A stretch of DNA of 64,000 nt from DATBAX01 sp963762965. Lineage in GTDB: Bacteria; Acidobacteriota; Terriglobia; Terriglobales; Acidobacteriaceae. Where the stretch lies: assembly GCA_963762965.1 (NCBI GenBank), contig CAVXME010000001.1, forward strand, positions 1,922,001 through 1,986,000, read 5' to 3'. Numbering within the stretch: the first letter of the stretch is position 1; each line of letters starts with the position of its first letter. The notes under the pieces were generated by a model. It saw only the letters and a list, made by a program, of their open reading frames with translations, ran no database searches and was not told where the DNA came from. The position numbers and the translations under genes are program-made. Below are positions 49,716 to 59,179 of this stretch, one piece after another.

Positions 49716-50390
49716 TCACGGTCCCTGGATCAATCTCAGTCTGCCGTTGCTTACCAGCCGCGCGCGATAGATTGTGTTCGTCGCGGCCACTTCGGCTACG
49801 GCGTCAACATTCACCTGATACGCGCCCCACGGCAGGTTCTCCCCAAAGGGAATGGGGAAATCAATGGTTTGCTTCTTCAGCGGAAAATGTTGATAGCCGA
49901 TGGCGGTGGCCCGCCCGTCCTCGGCGACTGCCAGCACAATGACTGTGAGATCAAAATCCACGCCGGTTTGATTGGAAACTTTGAGACCACCCTCAATTCT
50001 CTGACCATTGATTTTCGCGGCGGGATTCCAATCCAAAAGCATCGGCGCCACCACCTGTAGGGTCAACGGGTAATTGAGCTGACGGGCCGGTTTGCCGCTG
50101 TCGGTAATGGTCAACACGAATGCAAAATTGCCGGTGGCTGTAGGAGCCCCGGTGATCAGGCCATCTTCACTCAAGGTCATCCCCGGGGGCAGGGAACCGC
50201 TGGCCAACTTCCACTTTAATGGTGTGATTCCGCCGCCGGCTGCTAATTGAAATTGATAGTGCTGACGGAGATATCCCTTATCGAGAGTTGACGTGTGAAC
50301 CGCGAGCGGCGGGCCGGTGGCGGCGCCTTGCTGGGCGGGCGTTGTGAAAGAGAACGCGCACAAACCCAGGACCAATAAAACGATTCTCAT
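49716..50390 (-). CDS. Secreted protein with putative Ig-like (He_PIG) domain
   Basis: About 224 residues from the ATG at 50390; ATGs at 50408 and further upstream are alternatives. A signal peptide (IVLLVLGLCAFSFTTPAQ) is followed by a He_PIG/cadherin-like unit: YQFQLAAGGGITPLKWKL, GSLPPGMTLSEDGLITG and PTATGNFAFVLTITDS. The C-terminal half is another beta-sandwich. These domains are common in bacterial surface proteins that bind sugars or other proteins. The function is otherwise unknown. Confidence 0.8.
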   Translation of the reverse strand: MRIVLLVLGLCAFSFTTPAQQGAATGPPLAVHTSTLDKGYLRQHYQFQLAAGGGITPLKWKLASGSLPPGMTLSEDGLITGAPTATGNFAFVLTITDSGKPARQLNYPLTLQVVAPMLLDWNPAAKINGQRIEGGLKVSNQTGVDFDLTVIVLAVAEDGRATAIGYQHFPLKKQTIDFPIPFGENLPWGAYQVNVDAVAEVAATNTIYRARLVSNGRLRLIQGP

Positions 50391-50458
50391 TTCGACAGAA
50401 CGAACCATAAGCATGGTTAGAAGCATTATAGGCCGGGCCGTTGGCTGGGGTGCCGCTC

Positions 50459-50492
50459 AAAAAGATATAGGCACTGCCGGAGCAGTGCCTAT
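50459..50492 (-). terminator. Rho-independent terminator after the 499-residue lipoprotein gene
   Basis: On the minus strand, a perfect 11-bp stem (ATAGGCACTGC / GCAGTGCCTAT) with a 4-base loop precedes ATCTTTTTG. It lies 33 bp beyond the stop at 50525. Confidence 0.88.
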
Positions 50493-50524
50493 GAGGGAAT
50501 CAAAACGACGGATCGGGCCTTGCT

Positions 50525-52024
50525 CTACTGCTGCTGACTCATCATTCCATTGATCTCCACGCCCGGATCGTTCTCCAGGATGTAAGCATTACCGCTGGAG
50601 ACCAAATAGAAAACGATGTCGTTGTTCTGATAGGAAAGATTGTTGACAGTCGCGGTGGTGCGTCCATTGCTGCCAACCGAATAAGTCCCCGAGAGTGTGG
50701 CACCGCTGATCGATCCCGAGTCGTTCACTGCCTCATTCCAGACCAGGCTCCCGGAACCATTCCACTGGATCCAACCCACCCGATCGACGTCGAATCCTGA
50801 GTTGGAGTCATAGCCGTCCATGCTGAACGCGGATTGACTGTTCAGCGTCGCGTTGGTGAAGTTTCCCATCTGCTGGTCAGCCGTGCCGTCTTCGATCTTG
50901 GTAACGTCACTGGAATCACTGGTGGTCAGAAAGAAGGCGCGGGATGGATTCACCATCCAAAACACCTGTTGAACCGTGCTCGGAATGCCGGTGGTGGTGG
51001 AAACCACGGTCCGGCCGTTCGCAGCCACCGCGGTATAGGACCCTCCGGAGTTAATGGCGACGTTCGAATAGGAGGTAACCGCGTCCACCGCCGAATCGAG
51101 CACGCCGCCGGTGATGGAGCCGCCGCTCGCGGTGAAGCTGCCCACGCTATTCACCGCTCCGGTTCCCGCGTTGTTATCATCTCCCCGGCTTCCGAAGGCA
51201 TAACTGTTGCCCGAGAGAGGATCGGTTGTAAAAGGCGCTCCGGCTTGCGCTTCCGCCCGGCCGATACCCACAACTCCAGTGTCATTGAGAAGAAAGCGAA
51301 GGTTATTGTTATCGACAATGTAGTAAAAGAAATCGGTTGTCCCAGTGCTGTCAACAATGGTCCCGGTGCCGCGGCCGGTGCTGTCAGGCGCGGCCAACGA
51401 CGAGGCCCCGGTCAAAGTCAATGGACTGCCGGTGCCTCCACCTCCATTGACCGTGCCACCGCGGTTCACATCATCGCTGCCGGTCAACGATCCAGTGGTC
51501 GCCAGAGAGAATTGGCCGACGGTGGAGAAGTCCTGTGTCGCGGAGACGCCGTGCTGCTTGAAAACGAAAGTACTCGTGACGGCCGGCAATGCCTGTGCCG
51601 TCTGCACTTCGGCGACCCCGGTAGCGTTCAGCGCATCGGCTTCTATCAAATAGAGCTTACTGGCACTGACCAGGGTGACGCTCCAGTTGATGGTCCCGAA
51701 CGCGGTGTTGTTGAGGGTAATAGTGCCGGTACCGTCGCTGGCAATGGAGTACGATCCAGTCGTTGAATTGCCGAATGCAGTTTGACTAAACTCGGCGGCG
51801 TCATCCACACCGCTTTGGATCACACCCTTACCGTTCGCCGCAAAAATACCGGCTTCGCTGTACAGGTTTCCGTTCAGGTCGATTCCCGAGATCTGATACA
51901 CATAGCTTCCCGTCAGACTGGCATTGGAGTAGTGTCCCGTCCCGATGCCCAGGGTGGGGCTTGATCCGCAAGCTACGCAAAAAACGAGGGAAACCAGGGC
52001 TAGCGCAAGAAATAGTCTTTTCAT
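50525..52024 (-). CDS. Large secreted lipoprotein of repeated beta units, unknown function
   Basis: 499 residues. The lipoprotein signal LALALVSLVFCVACGSS has a lipobox with the Cys at about residue 19. The mature part is rich in Gly, Ser, Thr and Asn with no Cys. It contains recurrent units of about 110 residues: a LTGSYVYQISG-type start, a G-rich turn, then a strand such as FYYIVDNNNLRFLL, VFWMVNPSRAFFLT or IVFYLVSSGNAYIL. This suggests three or four repeated beta domains. I recognise the type from Acidobacterial genomes but know of no assigned function. Confidence 0.8.
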   Translation of the reverse strand: MKRLFLALALVSLVFCVACGSSPTLGIGTGHYSNASLTGSYVYQISGIDLNGNLYSEAGIFAANGKGVIQSGVDDAAEFSQTAFGNSTTGSYSIASDGTGTITLNNTAFGTINWSVTLVSASKLYLIEADALNATGVAEVQTAQALPAVTSTFVFKQHGVSATQDFSTVGQFSLATTGSLTGSDDVNRGGTVNGGGGTGSPLTLTGASSLAAPDSTGRGTGTIVDSTGTTDFFYYIVDNNNLRFLLNDTGVVGIGRAEAQAGAPFTTDPLSGNSYAFGSRGDDNNAGTGAVNSVGSFTASGGSITGGVLDSAVDAVTSYSNVAINSGGSYTAVAANGRTVVSTTTGIPSTVQQVFWMVNPSRAFFLTTSDSSDVTKIEDGTADQQMGNFTNATLNSQSAFSMDGYDSNSGFDVDRVGWIQWNGSGSLVWNEAVNDSGSISGATLSGTYSVGSNGRTTATVNNLSYQNNDIVFYLVSSGNAYILENDPGVEINGMMSQQQ

Positions 52025-52200
52025 GGCAATAGCGCAGCGGTCGCTGCATAACTCCTTAGAGGAATAATTAAGAACTCCAGTTGCTTGGGTTGCGATTCTG
52101 TCCCGCAGTCCACACTCTACCCAGCTATCTAACCCGGAGTTGGGAAGAAAGTTGTACCCCTAAGTGCCACTCTCGATACCCTCTGGGTCCGCCGGATAAT

Positions 52201-53901
52201 TCAGGATTCTTTAGTCGTACTGCGCAGGACTTCGCGGACTTTGCGCGAGAGCGACTGTAAAGTGAATGGTTTCTGCAAGAAAGATGTGCCGGCCTCGAGA
52301 GCGCCCTCGTGAACGATCGAATCCTCGGTGTAGCCCGAAAGATAAAGGACTTTGAGTGCAGGGTCTGAGATACAAAGCTGCCGGGATAATTCCTGACCGC
52401 TTATGCCGGGCATCACCACGTCCGTGATCAACATGTCGATGTGGCCGTGGTGGTTGGATGCAACTCGCAAAGCCACTTCTCCGTTTTCCGCTTCTAAAAG
52501 CGTGTAGCCTCCCGCTTCCAGAGTTTCCCGGACGAGCTGGCGGACCGAGGCTTCATCCTCGACCAGCAACACCGTCTCCGAGCCGCCAACCGCTTGCGAG
52601 TGACGCATCGGGGCCACGGGTTCAATGGCATCTTCGACTTGCGGCAGGTAAATGCGGAAAGTCGTACCCTGTCCCAGTTCACTCTTGGCGAAGATGTAAC
52701 CGCCGCTCTGCTTCACGATGCCGTAAACCGTCGACAGCCCGAGGCCCGTGCCTTTGCCTTTTTCCTTGGTGGTGAAAAATGGCTCAAAGATGCGCGATTG
52801 GGTTTCTTTGTCCATGCCGCAACCAGTGTCGGTGATCGAAAGCACCACGTAGGGGCCGGATTGGATGTAAAGATTTTCCGGGCGCGTGCTGTCGCCCAGC
52901 TTTTCATTGGCGGTTTCGATAGTGATTTTCCCACTCTTGGGCATGGCATCTTTGGCGTTCACCACTAGGTTCATGATGACTTGTTCCAGCTGTCCGGCAT
53001 CGGCGCGGGTCCGGCCCAGGTCTGATGCCAGCCGGGTATTGAGTGCGATGCTCTCCCCGATCATGGGGCGGAGCAGGCGTTCCATGTCGGCGACGATAAC
53101 GTTTACATCCACGACCTTGAGCTCCAACATCTGTTTGCGGCTGAAGGCCAATAGCTGCCGGGTGAGGCTGGTGGCGCGATCGGCAGCCTGTTGAATGGCT
53201 TCGATCTTGGGATAAAGCTGACTATGGCGTTCCGTGTGTTCCAGCAGTACTTCGCTGTAGCCGCTGATCACCATCAACAGATTGTTAAAGTCGTGGGCCA
53301 CACCGCCGGCCAGGCGTCCAACCGCTTCCATTTTCTGCGCCTGCCGGAACTGGTCTTCCAGAGCGCGCCGTTCCTCCTCAGCCCGCTTCTGTTCTGAGAT
53401 GTCGCGATAAAGGGCGTAGAAGGCAACCTGCACGCCGTTGACGACCACCGGTGCGCCCGACATGAAAACATCCACCAGAGTGCCATCTTTGCGTTGCCGT
53501 TTGGTCTCCAGCGCCACTCTTTGACCGCGGACCAGGGCTTCCTCGATCCAGCGCGTCTCCGCCGTCCGCTCGGGCGGAACAATCAAGGTATCGATATTCC
53601 GGCCCAGGGCATCTTCCGGCCGGAATCCAAACAAGCGGGTGAACTCACCGTTAATCCGCATGATGCCGTGCTGGGTATTCAGGACACTGATGGCTTCCGG
53701 AGTGCATTCCACCAACTGTTCCAAATAGGCTTTTTGTACATCCGGGAGGCCGAAAGTAAAGTCGGGAGCGATTCTTGAGGAAATGGCGCCGGCTACCGAG
53801 GCACGGGAGAGCCGCGGTGTTCCATGCCTGAGTGCTTCCTTCAGGGACTTGGCGCGCGCAAGGTCAGCGGAGCCCGCTGGCCGGGTGATCTTATCACCCA
53901 T
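52201..53901 (-). CDS. Hybrid sensor histidine kinase (PAS-HisKA-HATPase-REC)
   Basis: 566 residues without membrane helices, so cytoplasmic. Domains in order: PAS (about 55-170; MRINGEFTRLFGFRPEDALG, DISEQKRAEEE), HisKA with phospho-His in GGVAHDFNN (about 200), HATPase with N box (NLVVNAKDAM), G1 (ITDTGCGMD) and G2 (GKGTGLGLSTVYGIV), and a C-terminal receiver with the Asp of LITDVVMPG and Lys of FLQKPF. All catalytic residues are kept. No partner regulator is adjacent, so the output is unknown. Confidence 0.94.
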   Translation of the reverse strand: MGDKITRPAGSADLARAKSLKEALRHGTPRLSRASVAGAISSRIAPDFTFGLPDVQKAYLEQLVECTPEAISVLNTQHGIMRINGEFTRLFGFRPEDALGRNIDTLIVPPERTAETRWIEEALVRGQRVALETKRQRKDGTLVDVFMSGAPVVVNGVQVAFYALYRDISEQKRAEEERRALEDQFRQAQKMEAVGRLAGGVAHDFNNLLMVISGYSEVLLEHTERHSQLYPKIEAIQQAADRATSLTRQLLAFSRKQMLELKVVDVNVIVADMERLLRPMIGESIALNTRLASDLGRTRADAGQLEQVIMNLVVNAKDAMPKSGKITIETANEKLGDSTRPENLYIQSGPYVVLSITDTGCGMDKETQSRIFEPFFTTKEKGKGTGLGLSTVYGIVKQSGGYIFAKSELGQGTTFRIYLPQVEDAIEPVAPMRHSQAVGGSETVLLVEDEASVRQLVRETLEAGGYTLLEAENGEVALRVASNHHGHIDMLITDVVMPGISGQELSRQLCISDPALKVLYLSGYTEDSIVHEGALEAGTSFLQKPFTLQSLSRKVREVLRSTTKES

Positions 53902-54014
53902 CTAACCCCCTCCCGGTTCGATCCAGAGCTTAATTCGGATGTTAGACCGGGGAATGGTTGCTCTAAAGTTACGGAGGTAATTTCCGGGGATTTTGGGTGG
54001 GAGCGGGCCGCTAT

Positions 54015-54365
54015 TTATTCTCTATCTGCCAGGGTCTGACAGAATTGGCGAATAATTTCCTGCTGCTCCGCGCTCCGCGCCAGAAATTCAAAGCCATGGC
54101 GGAGTCCATGGTGGTAGCGGACAATGGCCCGAAGTTTCACGGGAAAGGCGATTCCAGGGAAGGAAAGCTCCATGGACACCACTTCGCCCTTTTCTATTTC
54201 TCCGGTCAGAGTCCCGCTGATGCCATCCTGGCCAAACTCGGTGGATCGTCCCCAGAAAGACACGGTTTTTCCCTCCCTAAACACGTGCACCGAGATGCGG
54301 ATGTCGAGGGGATAGCGAGGGAAACGCCGCACGATATGTTTGGGCTTAGGGACGGCGTCGCTCAT
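54015..54365 (-). CDS. PilZ domain protein
   Basis: 116 residues, essentially one PilZ domain. RRFPRYPLD includes an RxxxR-like arrangement of Arg residues, and RSTEFGQDGISG stands where D/NxSxxG is expected, so the second motif is imperfect. LRAIVRYHHGLRHGFEF is the following strand pair typical of the fold. PilZ proteins bind c-di-GMP and act on motility, polysaccharide synthesis or transcription. It lies downstream of nothing obvious, and no cyclase gene is in the window. Confidence 0.82.
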   Translation of the reverse strand: MSDAVPKPKHIVRRFPRYPLDIRISVHVFREGKTVSFWGRSTEFGQDGISGTLTGEIEKGEVVSMELSFPGIAFPVKLRAIVRYHHGLRHGFEFLARSAEQQEIIRQFCQTLADRE

Positions 54366-54481
54366 CGTTTGATCCTCGCTGAAACCCGATCAAGCCTCAA
54401 TGGGCTTGTACCAGCCGAGATAATACGCGATTTGGGTTGCCCTACGTCATGCAATGAAGGAAACCGGCACATTCAGCGCAG

Positions 54482-54519
54482 AAAAAAAACGGGCCAGAGA
54501 ATGATTATCTCTGGCCCGT
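54482..54519 (-). terminator. Rho-independent terminator of the sedolisin gene
   Basis: On the minus strand, a perfect 12-bp stem (ACGGGCCAGAGA / TCTCTGGCCCGT) with a 7-base loop is followed by a run of eight bases of T. It lies about 44 bp after the stop at 54563. Confidence 0.9.
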
Positions 54520-54562
54520 CTGTCTTGGATCACCTCGACTGTTTTTCACAGTCGTGGAGACC

Positions 54563-56737
54563 CTACTTCTTGGTTACTGAGGCAGGAGCAACGTAGAAGG
54601 AGTCCGCAAATGCTTGCGCATTTGGGGTTCCCACTCCAGTCACGTTGTCCCAACCCGGTTTCGTATGCAGGCTGGCCGGGTCGTTGCACAGCGTCCCGTA
54701 GTAATAGTTGGGGCTCTGCTCGGAGCAATCGGTCCCAAACGAGATGACCAGGGAAGTGTAAGAAATCGAGGGGTAGTCCCAGATAGCGCTGACAAACTTT
54801 CCTGACGTCGAATCGCCCAGAATTGAACTCGCGCTGTACTTGGTGGTGCCGCTTGAGTCCACAATGGATGCCTTCACGTTGGTCTTGGAAGTTACCGGAA
54901 CGATATCGGTGACGGCGCCTGCCGGCAACGAATACAGATACGGAGCAGCCTGACCGAGGGGCGCGCCGGCTTCCTGATTTGCGATTGCCCACAGTGCGGA
55001 GAACATCGGGCAAGCTACGCTCGTGCCTCCCCACACCTGCCAAACCTGCTCAGGAACCTGACCCGGAACACTGATCAGGATGGCGACTCCGGTGAACGGA
55101 TCCGCCAGCCAGGCAATGTCCGGAACCTGGCGATTTTTGCCCGGCAGTTTCTTTTGATACGACGGCTTGGAGAAACCGGCCAGGCAGTTGTAGTTCACAT
55201 CCACGGTGACGCAGTTGCTGGGCCCGCCGCCCGCGCCGCCAATGAAGCCGAATGCCTCGGAGGCTGGTGGATCGGAAACGAAACCCTCTTCCGCCAGCAG
55301 GATTTCGTTGTTTCCCCACCCCGACTGCCACGCGATCGAGTTGTCGGCATTCAGCGCCAGGGTAACGCCGCCTACCGCTGTAGCATAGGGAGAGTCCGCC
55401 GGAGCGCTGACTGTCGCAGGGATTCCGAAGAAGGTGAAGTCTCCGTCGTCTCCAGACGAAAAGTTAACGCCGATTCCTGAGACCGCCCCAATTTCGTTAA
55501 TCAGGTTTTCGTTCTCCAGATCGGCCGTATCGGTAAAAGATTCGACCGAACCATAGCTGCCGGAAAGAACGTTCGCCAGACCATAAACGATGGCCGTGAA
55601 CTCGGCTTCGTCGGTGTCCTGAAAGCTGGCCGAGGGCGGAACGATGAGGTTGATGTTGGCGCCGGGAGCGACTGCGTGTGCCCACTCGACGTCAATGTTG
55701 ATTTCCACCTGGTCCGCGGATTCGCAAAGACTGGCCGTCGGAATGTAAGTGATGGCGAAGTTCGACGAAGTCAGGAGCGGGAGTCCGAACTGCGCCGAGA
55801 ATGCGTTGGCATCGTTCTGAATGGTCGATGAACCGCACCAGTCCATGATCCCGATGGTTTGGCCGGTGCCGTCGAATCCTTCGTTGTACAGACCGGTGAG
55901 ACCATACGCAGCCTGAATCGGCGGCGGGGTGTAGCCGCAGCCAGCGCTGGTCAGGCTTTGCAGGTTCAAGTGATTGCCCGTATAGGTGGCAACGGGGAGC
56001 GAACCATCGTTATTGTTGGAGAACGTTTCTGTCTCCGTGCCGTTGAAACAGTTGGAGGAGAAGAAATCGTCAGAACTGGCGGTGGTAGCCGGCTTGAGGT
56101 TGGCGGCGACGGCAGTCTTTTGACTCGGAAGAACCGGCCGGGCCATCGCTGGGTGTTCATACTTGCCGGAATTCAGGCCGGCGATCGTCCTTACCAGCGG
56201 AGCCGCGGCTCCGTCGACGTAAGGGTCACGATCGTTGGCGCGGACTACCTTGCCGCGCACCTGGTAGTTGTTCAGTTGCACATGGAACGCAGTCTCGATG
56301 TCGCCCACGGTTCCGCGTGCTCTCACGAAGAAATTGTTGGGTCCGGTTCGGACGGTCTTCAGGTTGTGCGCTTCCAGGTAGTCCCGTACGGTTTTCGCCT
56401 CGGCTGCGGTGGGGGCAAACCGTGACGCAATCTCAGGACTCTTCAAGAAGTGGCGGTAGCTGGAAGAAGTGGGATCGTAGAGTCGTTGGGCCAGAGCGTC
56501 GAGCCCGGCGCGATTATGGAGGTTCAGCCAAACGCTGACCTCGATGGTCTTCGCCGGGTCCTCGGTACCGAGGTTCTTCGCGGTGGAGACGAAATTGGGG
56601 GTGCTGTGCGAGATGAACTTTCCGCTCGCCGCAGTGGCTGGCAGCGCCGCCGTGGCGATCAAGGTGAGGAACAAAGCCGCTATCAGCAAGCCCGAAAACT
56701 TGCTTTTCGCGTCAACGGTAGGGAGATTTCTGTCCAT
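54563..56737 (-). CDS. Secreted S53 (sedolisin / pro-kumamolisin) serine-carboxyl peptidase
   Basis: 724 residues from the ATG at 56737; an in-frame start at 56800 would add 21. It has a signal peptide (GLLIAALFLTLIATAALPATAA) and a pro-kumamolisin activation domain (about 35-190: VSVWLNLHNRAGLDALA, FLKSPEIASRFAPTAAE). The catalytic domain carries the acidic pair in DQVEINIDVEWAHAVAPGA and the Ser of WGGTSVACPMFSA; a C-terminal Ca-site-like tail ends near DNVTGVGTPN. Family members are acid-active extracellular proteases, suiting acidic soil organisms. Quoted fragments are landmarks. The gene ends at a strong terminator. Confidence 0.93.
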   Translation of the reverse strand: MDRNLPTVDAKSKFSGLLIAALFLTLIATAALPATAASGKFISHSTPNFVSTAKNLGTEDPAKTIEVSVWLNLHNRAGLDALAQRLYDPTSSSYRHFLKSPEIASRFAPTAAEAKTVRDYLEAHNLKTVRTGPNNFFVRARGTVGDIETAFHVQLNNYQVRGKVVRANDRDPYVDGAAAPLVRTIAGLNSGKYEHPAMARPVLPSQKTAVAANLKPATTASSDDFFSSNCFNGTETETFSNNNDGSLPVATYTGNHLNLQSLTSAGCGYTPPPIQAAYGLTGLYNEGFDGTGQTIGIMDWCGSSTIQNDANAFSAQFGLPLLTSSNFAITYIPTASLCESADQVEINIDVEWAHAVAPGANINLIVPPSASFQDTDEAEFTAIVYGLANVLSGSYGSVESFTDTADLENENLINEIGAVSGIGVNFSSGDDGDFTFFGIPATVSAPADSPYATAVGGVTLALNADNSIAWQSGWGNNEILLAEEGFVSDPPASEAFGFIGGAGGGPSNCVTVDVNYNCLAGFSKPSYQKKLPGKNRQVPDIAWLADPFTGVAILISVPGQVPEQVWQVWGGTSVACPMFSALWAIANQEAGAPLGQAAPYLYSLPAGAVTDIVPVTSKTNVKASIVDSSGTTKYSASSILGDSTSGKFVSAIWDYPSISYTSLVISFGTDCSEQSPNYYYGTLCNDPASLHTKPGWDNVTGVGTPNAQAFADSFYVAPASVTKK

Positions 56738-57152
56738 GGGAGTTTTTTTCCTTTTACCGATGTCGGTGAATTTTATTTCGTTTCGAATTTGAAGCTCCAT
56801 TGTATTTATCGCTGCGTGGTTAGAGATGAGGGGAGATTCCTTTAGAGAGCCTCCGCGAAGTGGGAAACAAGCGAGGCAGGATTCTGAACTTAACTACACA
56901 ACGTGTCAAGATGAAATAGTTTGCACTTCTGCTTGAGAAGCCGCGACGGCTGCGCAGTGTCGACGATTCCGGTCCGGCCCCAGCGACGTTTGTCTCATTT
57001 ATCCTAACTCCCATCGTTCCTGCGCTTCCAAGGTGTAAAATTGTGCGGCAGACGTTTACCACCACCGGGAAATTGACTGAACCAATTTGCCGAATCGTTA
57101 TTCTTCATCCGTTATTAGATGAAAAAAGAAAATTTTTCAGGAGGAACTTTAA
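56738..57152. other. Divergent promoter region of the sedolisin and sod genes
   Basis: 415 bp without a plausible coding frame. It must hold both promoters. CAGGAGGAAC precedes the sod ATG. No clear operator or riboswitch was seen. Confidence 0.5.
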
Positions 57153-57773
57153 ATGGCGCACGAACTCCCCCCCTTACCGTATGACTATTCCGCTCTTGAA
57201 CCCGTGATTGACACGGCCACCATGAAGTTGCATCACGACATGCACCACGCTGCTTATGTAAAGAACTTGAACGCGGCATTGGAAAAATATCCCAACCTGC
57301 AACCGAAGAGCGCTGAAGACCTCATCCGCGACCTGAATGCGATCCCGGAAGACATTCGCGGCCCGGTCCGCAACAACGGCGGTGGCCACGTTAACCACTC
57401 TATGTTCTGGAAGATCATGAAACCACAGGGCGGAGGTGATCCCACAGGCGCGATTGCGGAAGCCATCACCAAGACTTTCGGCAATTTCAAAGACTTCCAA
57501 ACCAAATTCAACGAAGCCGGCGTCAAGCAGTTCGGCAGCGGATGGGTCTGGCTCGCCGCCAAACCCGGCGGCGAAGTGCAGATCCTGAGCACAGCCAATC
57601 AGGACAATCCCATTTCCCAGGGACTGTCGCCGATCTTCGGCAACGACGTCTGGGAGCATGCCTACTATCTGAAGTACAACAACCGCCGTCCGGAATATCT
57701 CGGTGCCTGGTGGAACGCAGTCAACTGGGACGAAATCAACAAACGCTACGCCGCCGCAAAATCCGGCAAGTAG
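57153..57773 (+). CDS. sodA: Superoxide dismutase, Mn-type
   Basis: 206 residues with CAGGAGGAAC upstream. Metal ligands are in place: LHHDMHHAAYVKN, GGHVNHSMFW, DVWEHAYYLKYNNRRPEYL (landmarks only). STANQDNP has the Gln that is typical of Mn enzymes at the position where Fe enzymes differ. It converts superoxide to hydrogen peroxide and oxygen. There is no signal peptide, so it is cytoplasmic. A terminator follows at once, so it is monocistronic. Confidence 0.95.
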   Translation: MAHELPPLPYDYSALEPVIDTATMKLHHDMHHAAYVKNLNAALEKYPNLQPKSAEDLIRDLNAIPEDIRGPVRNNGGGHVNHSMFWKIMKPQGGGDPTGAIAEAITKTFGNFKDFQTKFNEAGVKQFGSGWVWLAAKPGGEVQILSTANQDNPISQGLSPIFGNDVWEHAYYLKYNNRRPEYLGAWWNAVNWDEINKRYAAAKSGK

Positions 57774-57797
57774 CTGTTATGCGGCACCAGCCATGTG

Positions 57798-57828
57798 GAC
57801 GCGGGCGACTCGCCCGCGTCTTAATTTT
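57798..57828 (+). terminator. Rho-independent terminator of the sod gene
   Basis: A 10-bp stem (GACGCGGGCG / CGCCCGCGTC) with a 3-base loop is followed by TTAATTTT. It is 24 bp beyond the sod stop. Confidence 0.85.
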
Positions 57829-57895
57829 CCCACTGTCATCCTGAGCGAAGGTGATTCAGTCGCTTTGCGACCGAATCACCACAGTCGAAGGACCC
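57829..57895. repeat. CTGTCATCCTGAGCGA palindromic repeat, copy 2
   Basis: It has the same flanks as the copy at 29661 (CCCACTGTCATCCTGAGCGA at the left, CGAAGGACC at the right). The interior is a larger two-part hairpin: GGTGATTC-a-GTCGC-TTT-GCGAC-c-GAATCACC. The conserved flanks with a variable hairpin suggest a small mobile or REP-like element. Confidence 0.72.
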
Positions 57896-58359
57896 CTACC
57901 TCGCCACAAATCTCTCCCCCACATTGTCATTAAACCGTAGCCGAAGTCGCGGGGAAATCTGCTTTCAACATCATGTTTCATCGAGTTACTCGCCACCGAC
58001 CAACGACGCACGACTGCACTTTTCTGCATTTCCTGTGCCCACCCTGTGGATAATTCGGCTGCCGAACCCTACAAATTTTTCGTCACCTGCCCGGCATCCG
58101 CGAACGGCCATATCGTAAGCCGCGAATTCACGCGCTGTTCATGTACTGCTTCACCTGTTCGTATTTCGATAAATCATCCATCCGAAATTTTCACACTGCA
58201 CCATTCTTATGGAATTGACCGGCTGACACTCTGCAGGTAGATTCGGGTTCGCTTCGCAGCGAATTCCAGCCAGCAGCGAATCAGAGTCCAGGAGATCCGG
58301 AAATTCAAAACTTAGACAGTCAAGAATTCAACCTTGCCTCCCCCAAGGGTGGATACCAC
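57896..58359. other. Gene-free stretch
   Basis: No credible gene was seen. A GCCACCGACCAACGACG segment (57992-58008) resembles the CCAACGAC iterations found inside nrdJ at 62655-62684. Confidence 0.35.
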
Positions 58360-58680
58360 GTGAGAAAAATATTTACCGAATGTGCTGCATGGAAAACCTA
58401 TCGCACGCGATTTTTAGTTCGCGCTCAACAACTCGACCACGCATACGCATTCACCGACGCCCTCGGAAGGGAGCATCGAGGTCGAATCGGCGACTACCTG
58501 GTCGAGTCCTCGGATGGCACGCGAAGCATCACGCCACAAGCAATTTTTGAAGATATTTATGTAGTGATGGGCCCAACGGAAGAGTCCAGCAAAGAGAAGT
58601 TGCCGGGAGGCCGAAAATTGCCCGTCTCAGCGTCAAAACGTCGGCCCTCATCGGGGATTTCCCGGATCGCTTCTGCTTGA
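58360..58680 (+). CDS. Small conserved-looking hypothetical protein
   Basis: 106 residues beginning with GTG. A central segment (LGREHRGRIGDYLVESSDGTRSITPQAIFEDIYVVM, landmarks GDYLVESSDG and IFEDIYV) reads as a compact beta-rich domain. The C-terminal tail is basic and disordered. There is no signal or membrane segment. I have seen the GDYLVExxDG pattern as a hypothetical-protein hallmark but know of no function. Confidence 0.55.
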   Translation: MRKIFTECAAWKTYRTRFLVRAQQLDHAYAFTDALGREHRGRIGDYLVESSDGTRSITPQAIFEDIYVVMGPTEESSKEKLPGGRKLPVSASKRRPSSGISRIASA

Positions 58681-59179
58681 AATGACCGATAAGCTGCTGT
58701 GGAAAAAGAGGGTTAAACCCCCGCATCCGCAGCGTTAATTGCTTGAGATACAATATATAGGGGTACCCTATTGACAGCCCCCAGATACGGGCGTACTGTT
58801 TGACATCCCAAGTGATAAAACGACTCTGGAAACGGAGCCGGGTTTAAGCAAGAAACGGGACGGTCGCTAGGCCAGAGGTGACCTGTAACCGCCCCCGCAA
58901 CGGGTTTCCATCCCCTTGTTAGTTCGATGGGTTTGGTCATCGGGTCGTACTCGGGGCGTGACCGGGCCGGTTGCTTTTCCTGAGAGCTGATGGCTGAAAG
59001 CTGACGGCTTGGTTTTGAGCGGTGACCGTTTTCCCGGTTCAGTATTTGAACATTCCCCCCGGGGAAACGAGATGGCGATAACGAGAGAACGACAATAGTT
59101 TGAAAATAAGGCTGTGGAAAATGCCTCGCTCGATGGGGACGAAGTCCCTGTCCTTCGCGGCCGCGGTTGAGGAGCCCCT
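58681..59179 (+). other. Possible structured leader of the nrdJ operon
   Basis: No coding frame is seen before the gene at 59180. A TACAAT box lies in the AT-rich stretch near 58749. Downstream, 58790-58975 is GC-rich with several pairings: TGGAAAC (58827-58833) with GTTTCCA (58904-58910), and CCCG-CAA-CGGG (58894-58904). GCTGA iterations lie at 58981-59010. The segment resembles an RNA leader. It lacks the B12-box sequence of cobalamin riboswitches, so I leave it unassigned. Confidence 0.35.

Noticed and set aside
58800..58930. Cobalamin riboswitch, suggested by CCGCCCCCGCAAC before a B12-dependent gene
   Set aside because: The B12-box consensus and the other conserved core segments are not found, so the class cannot be claimed.
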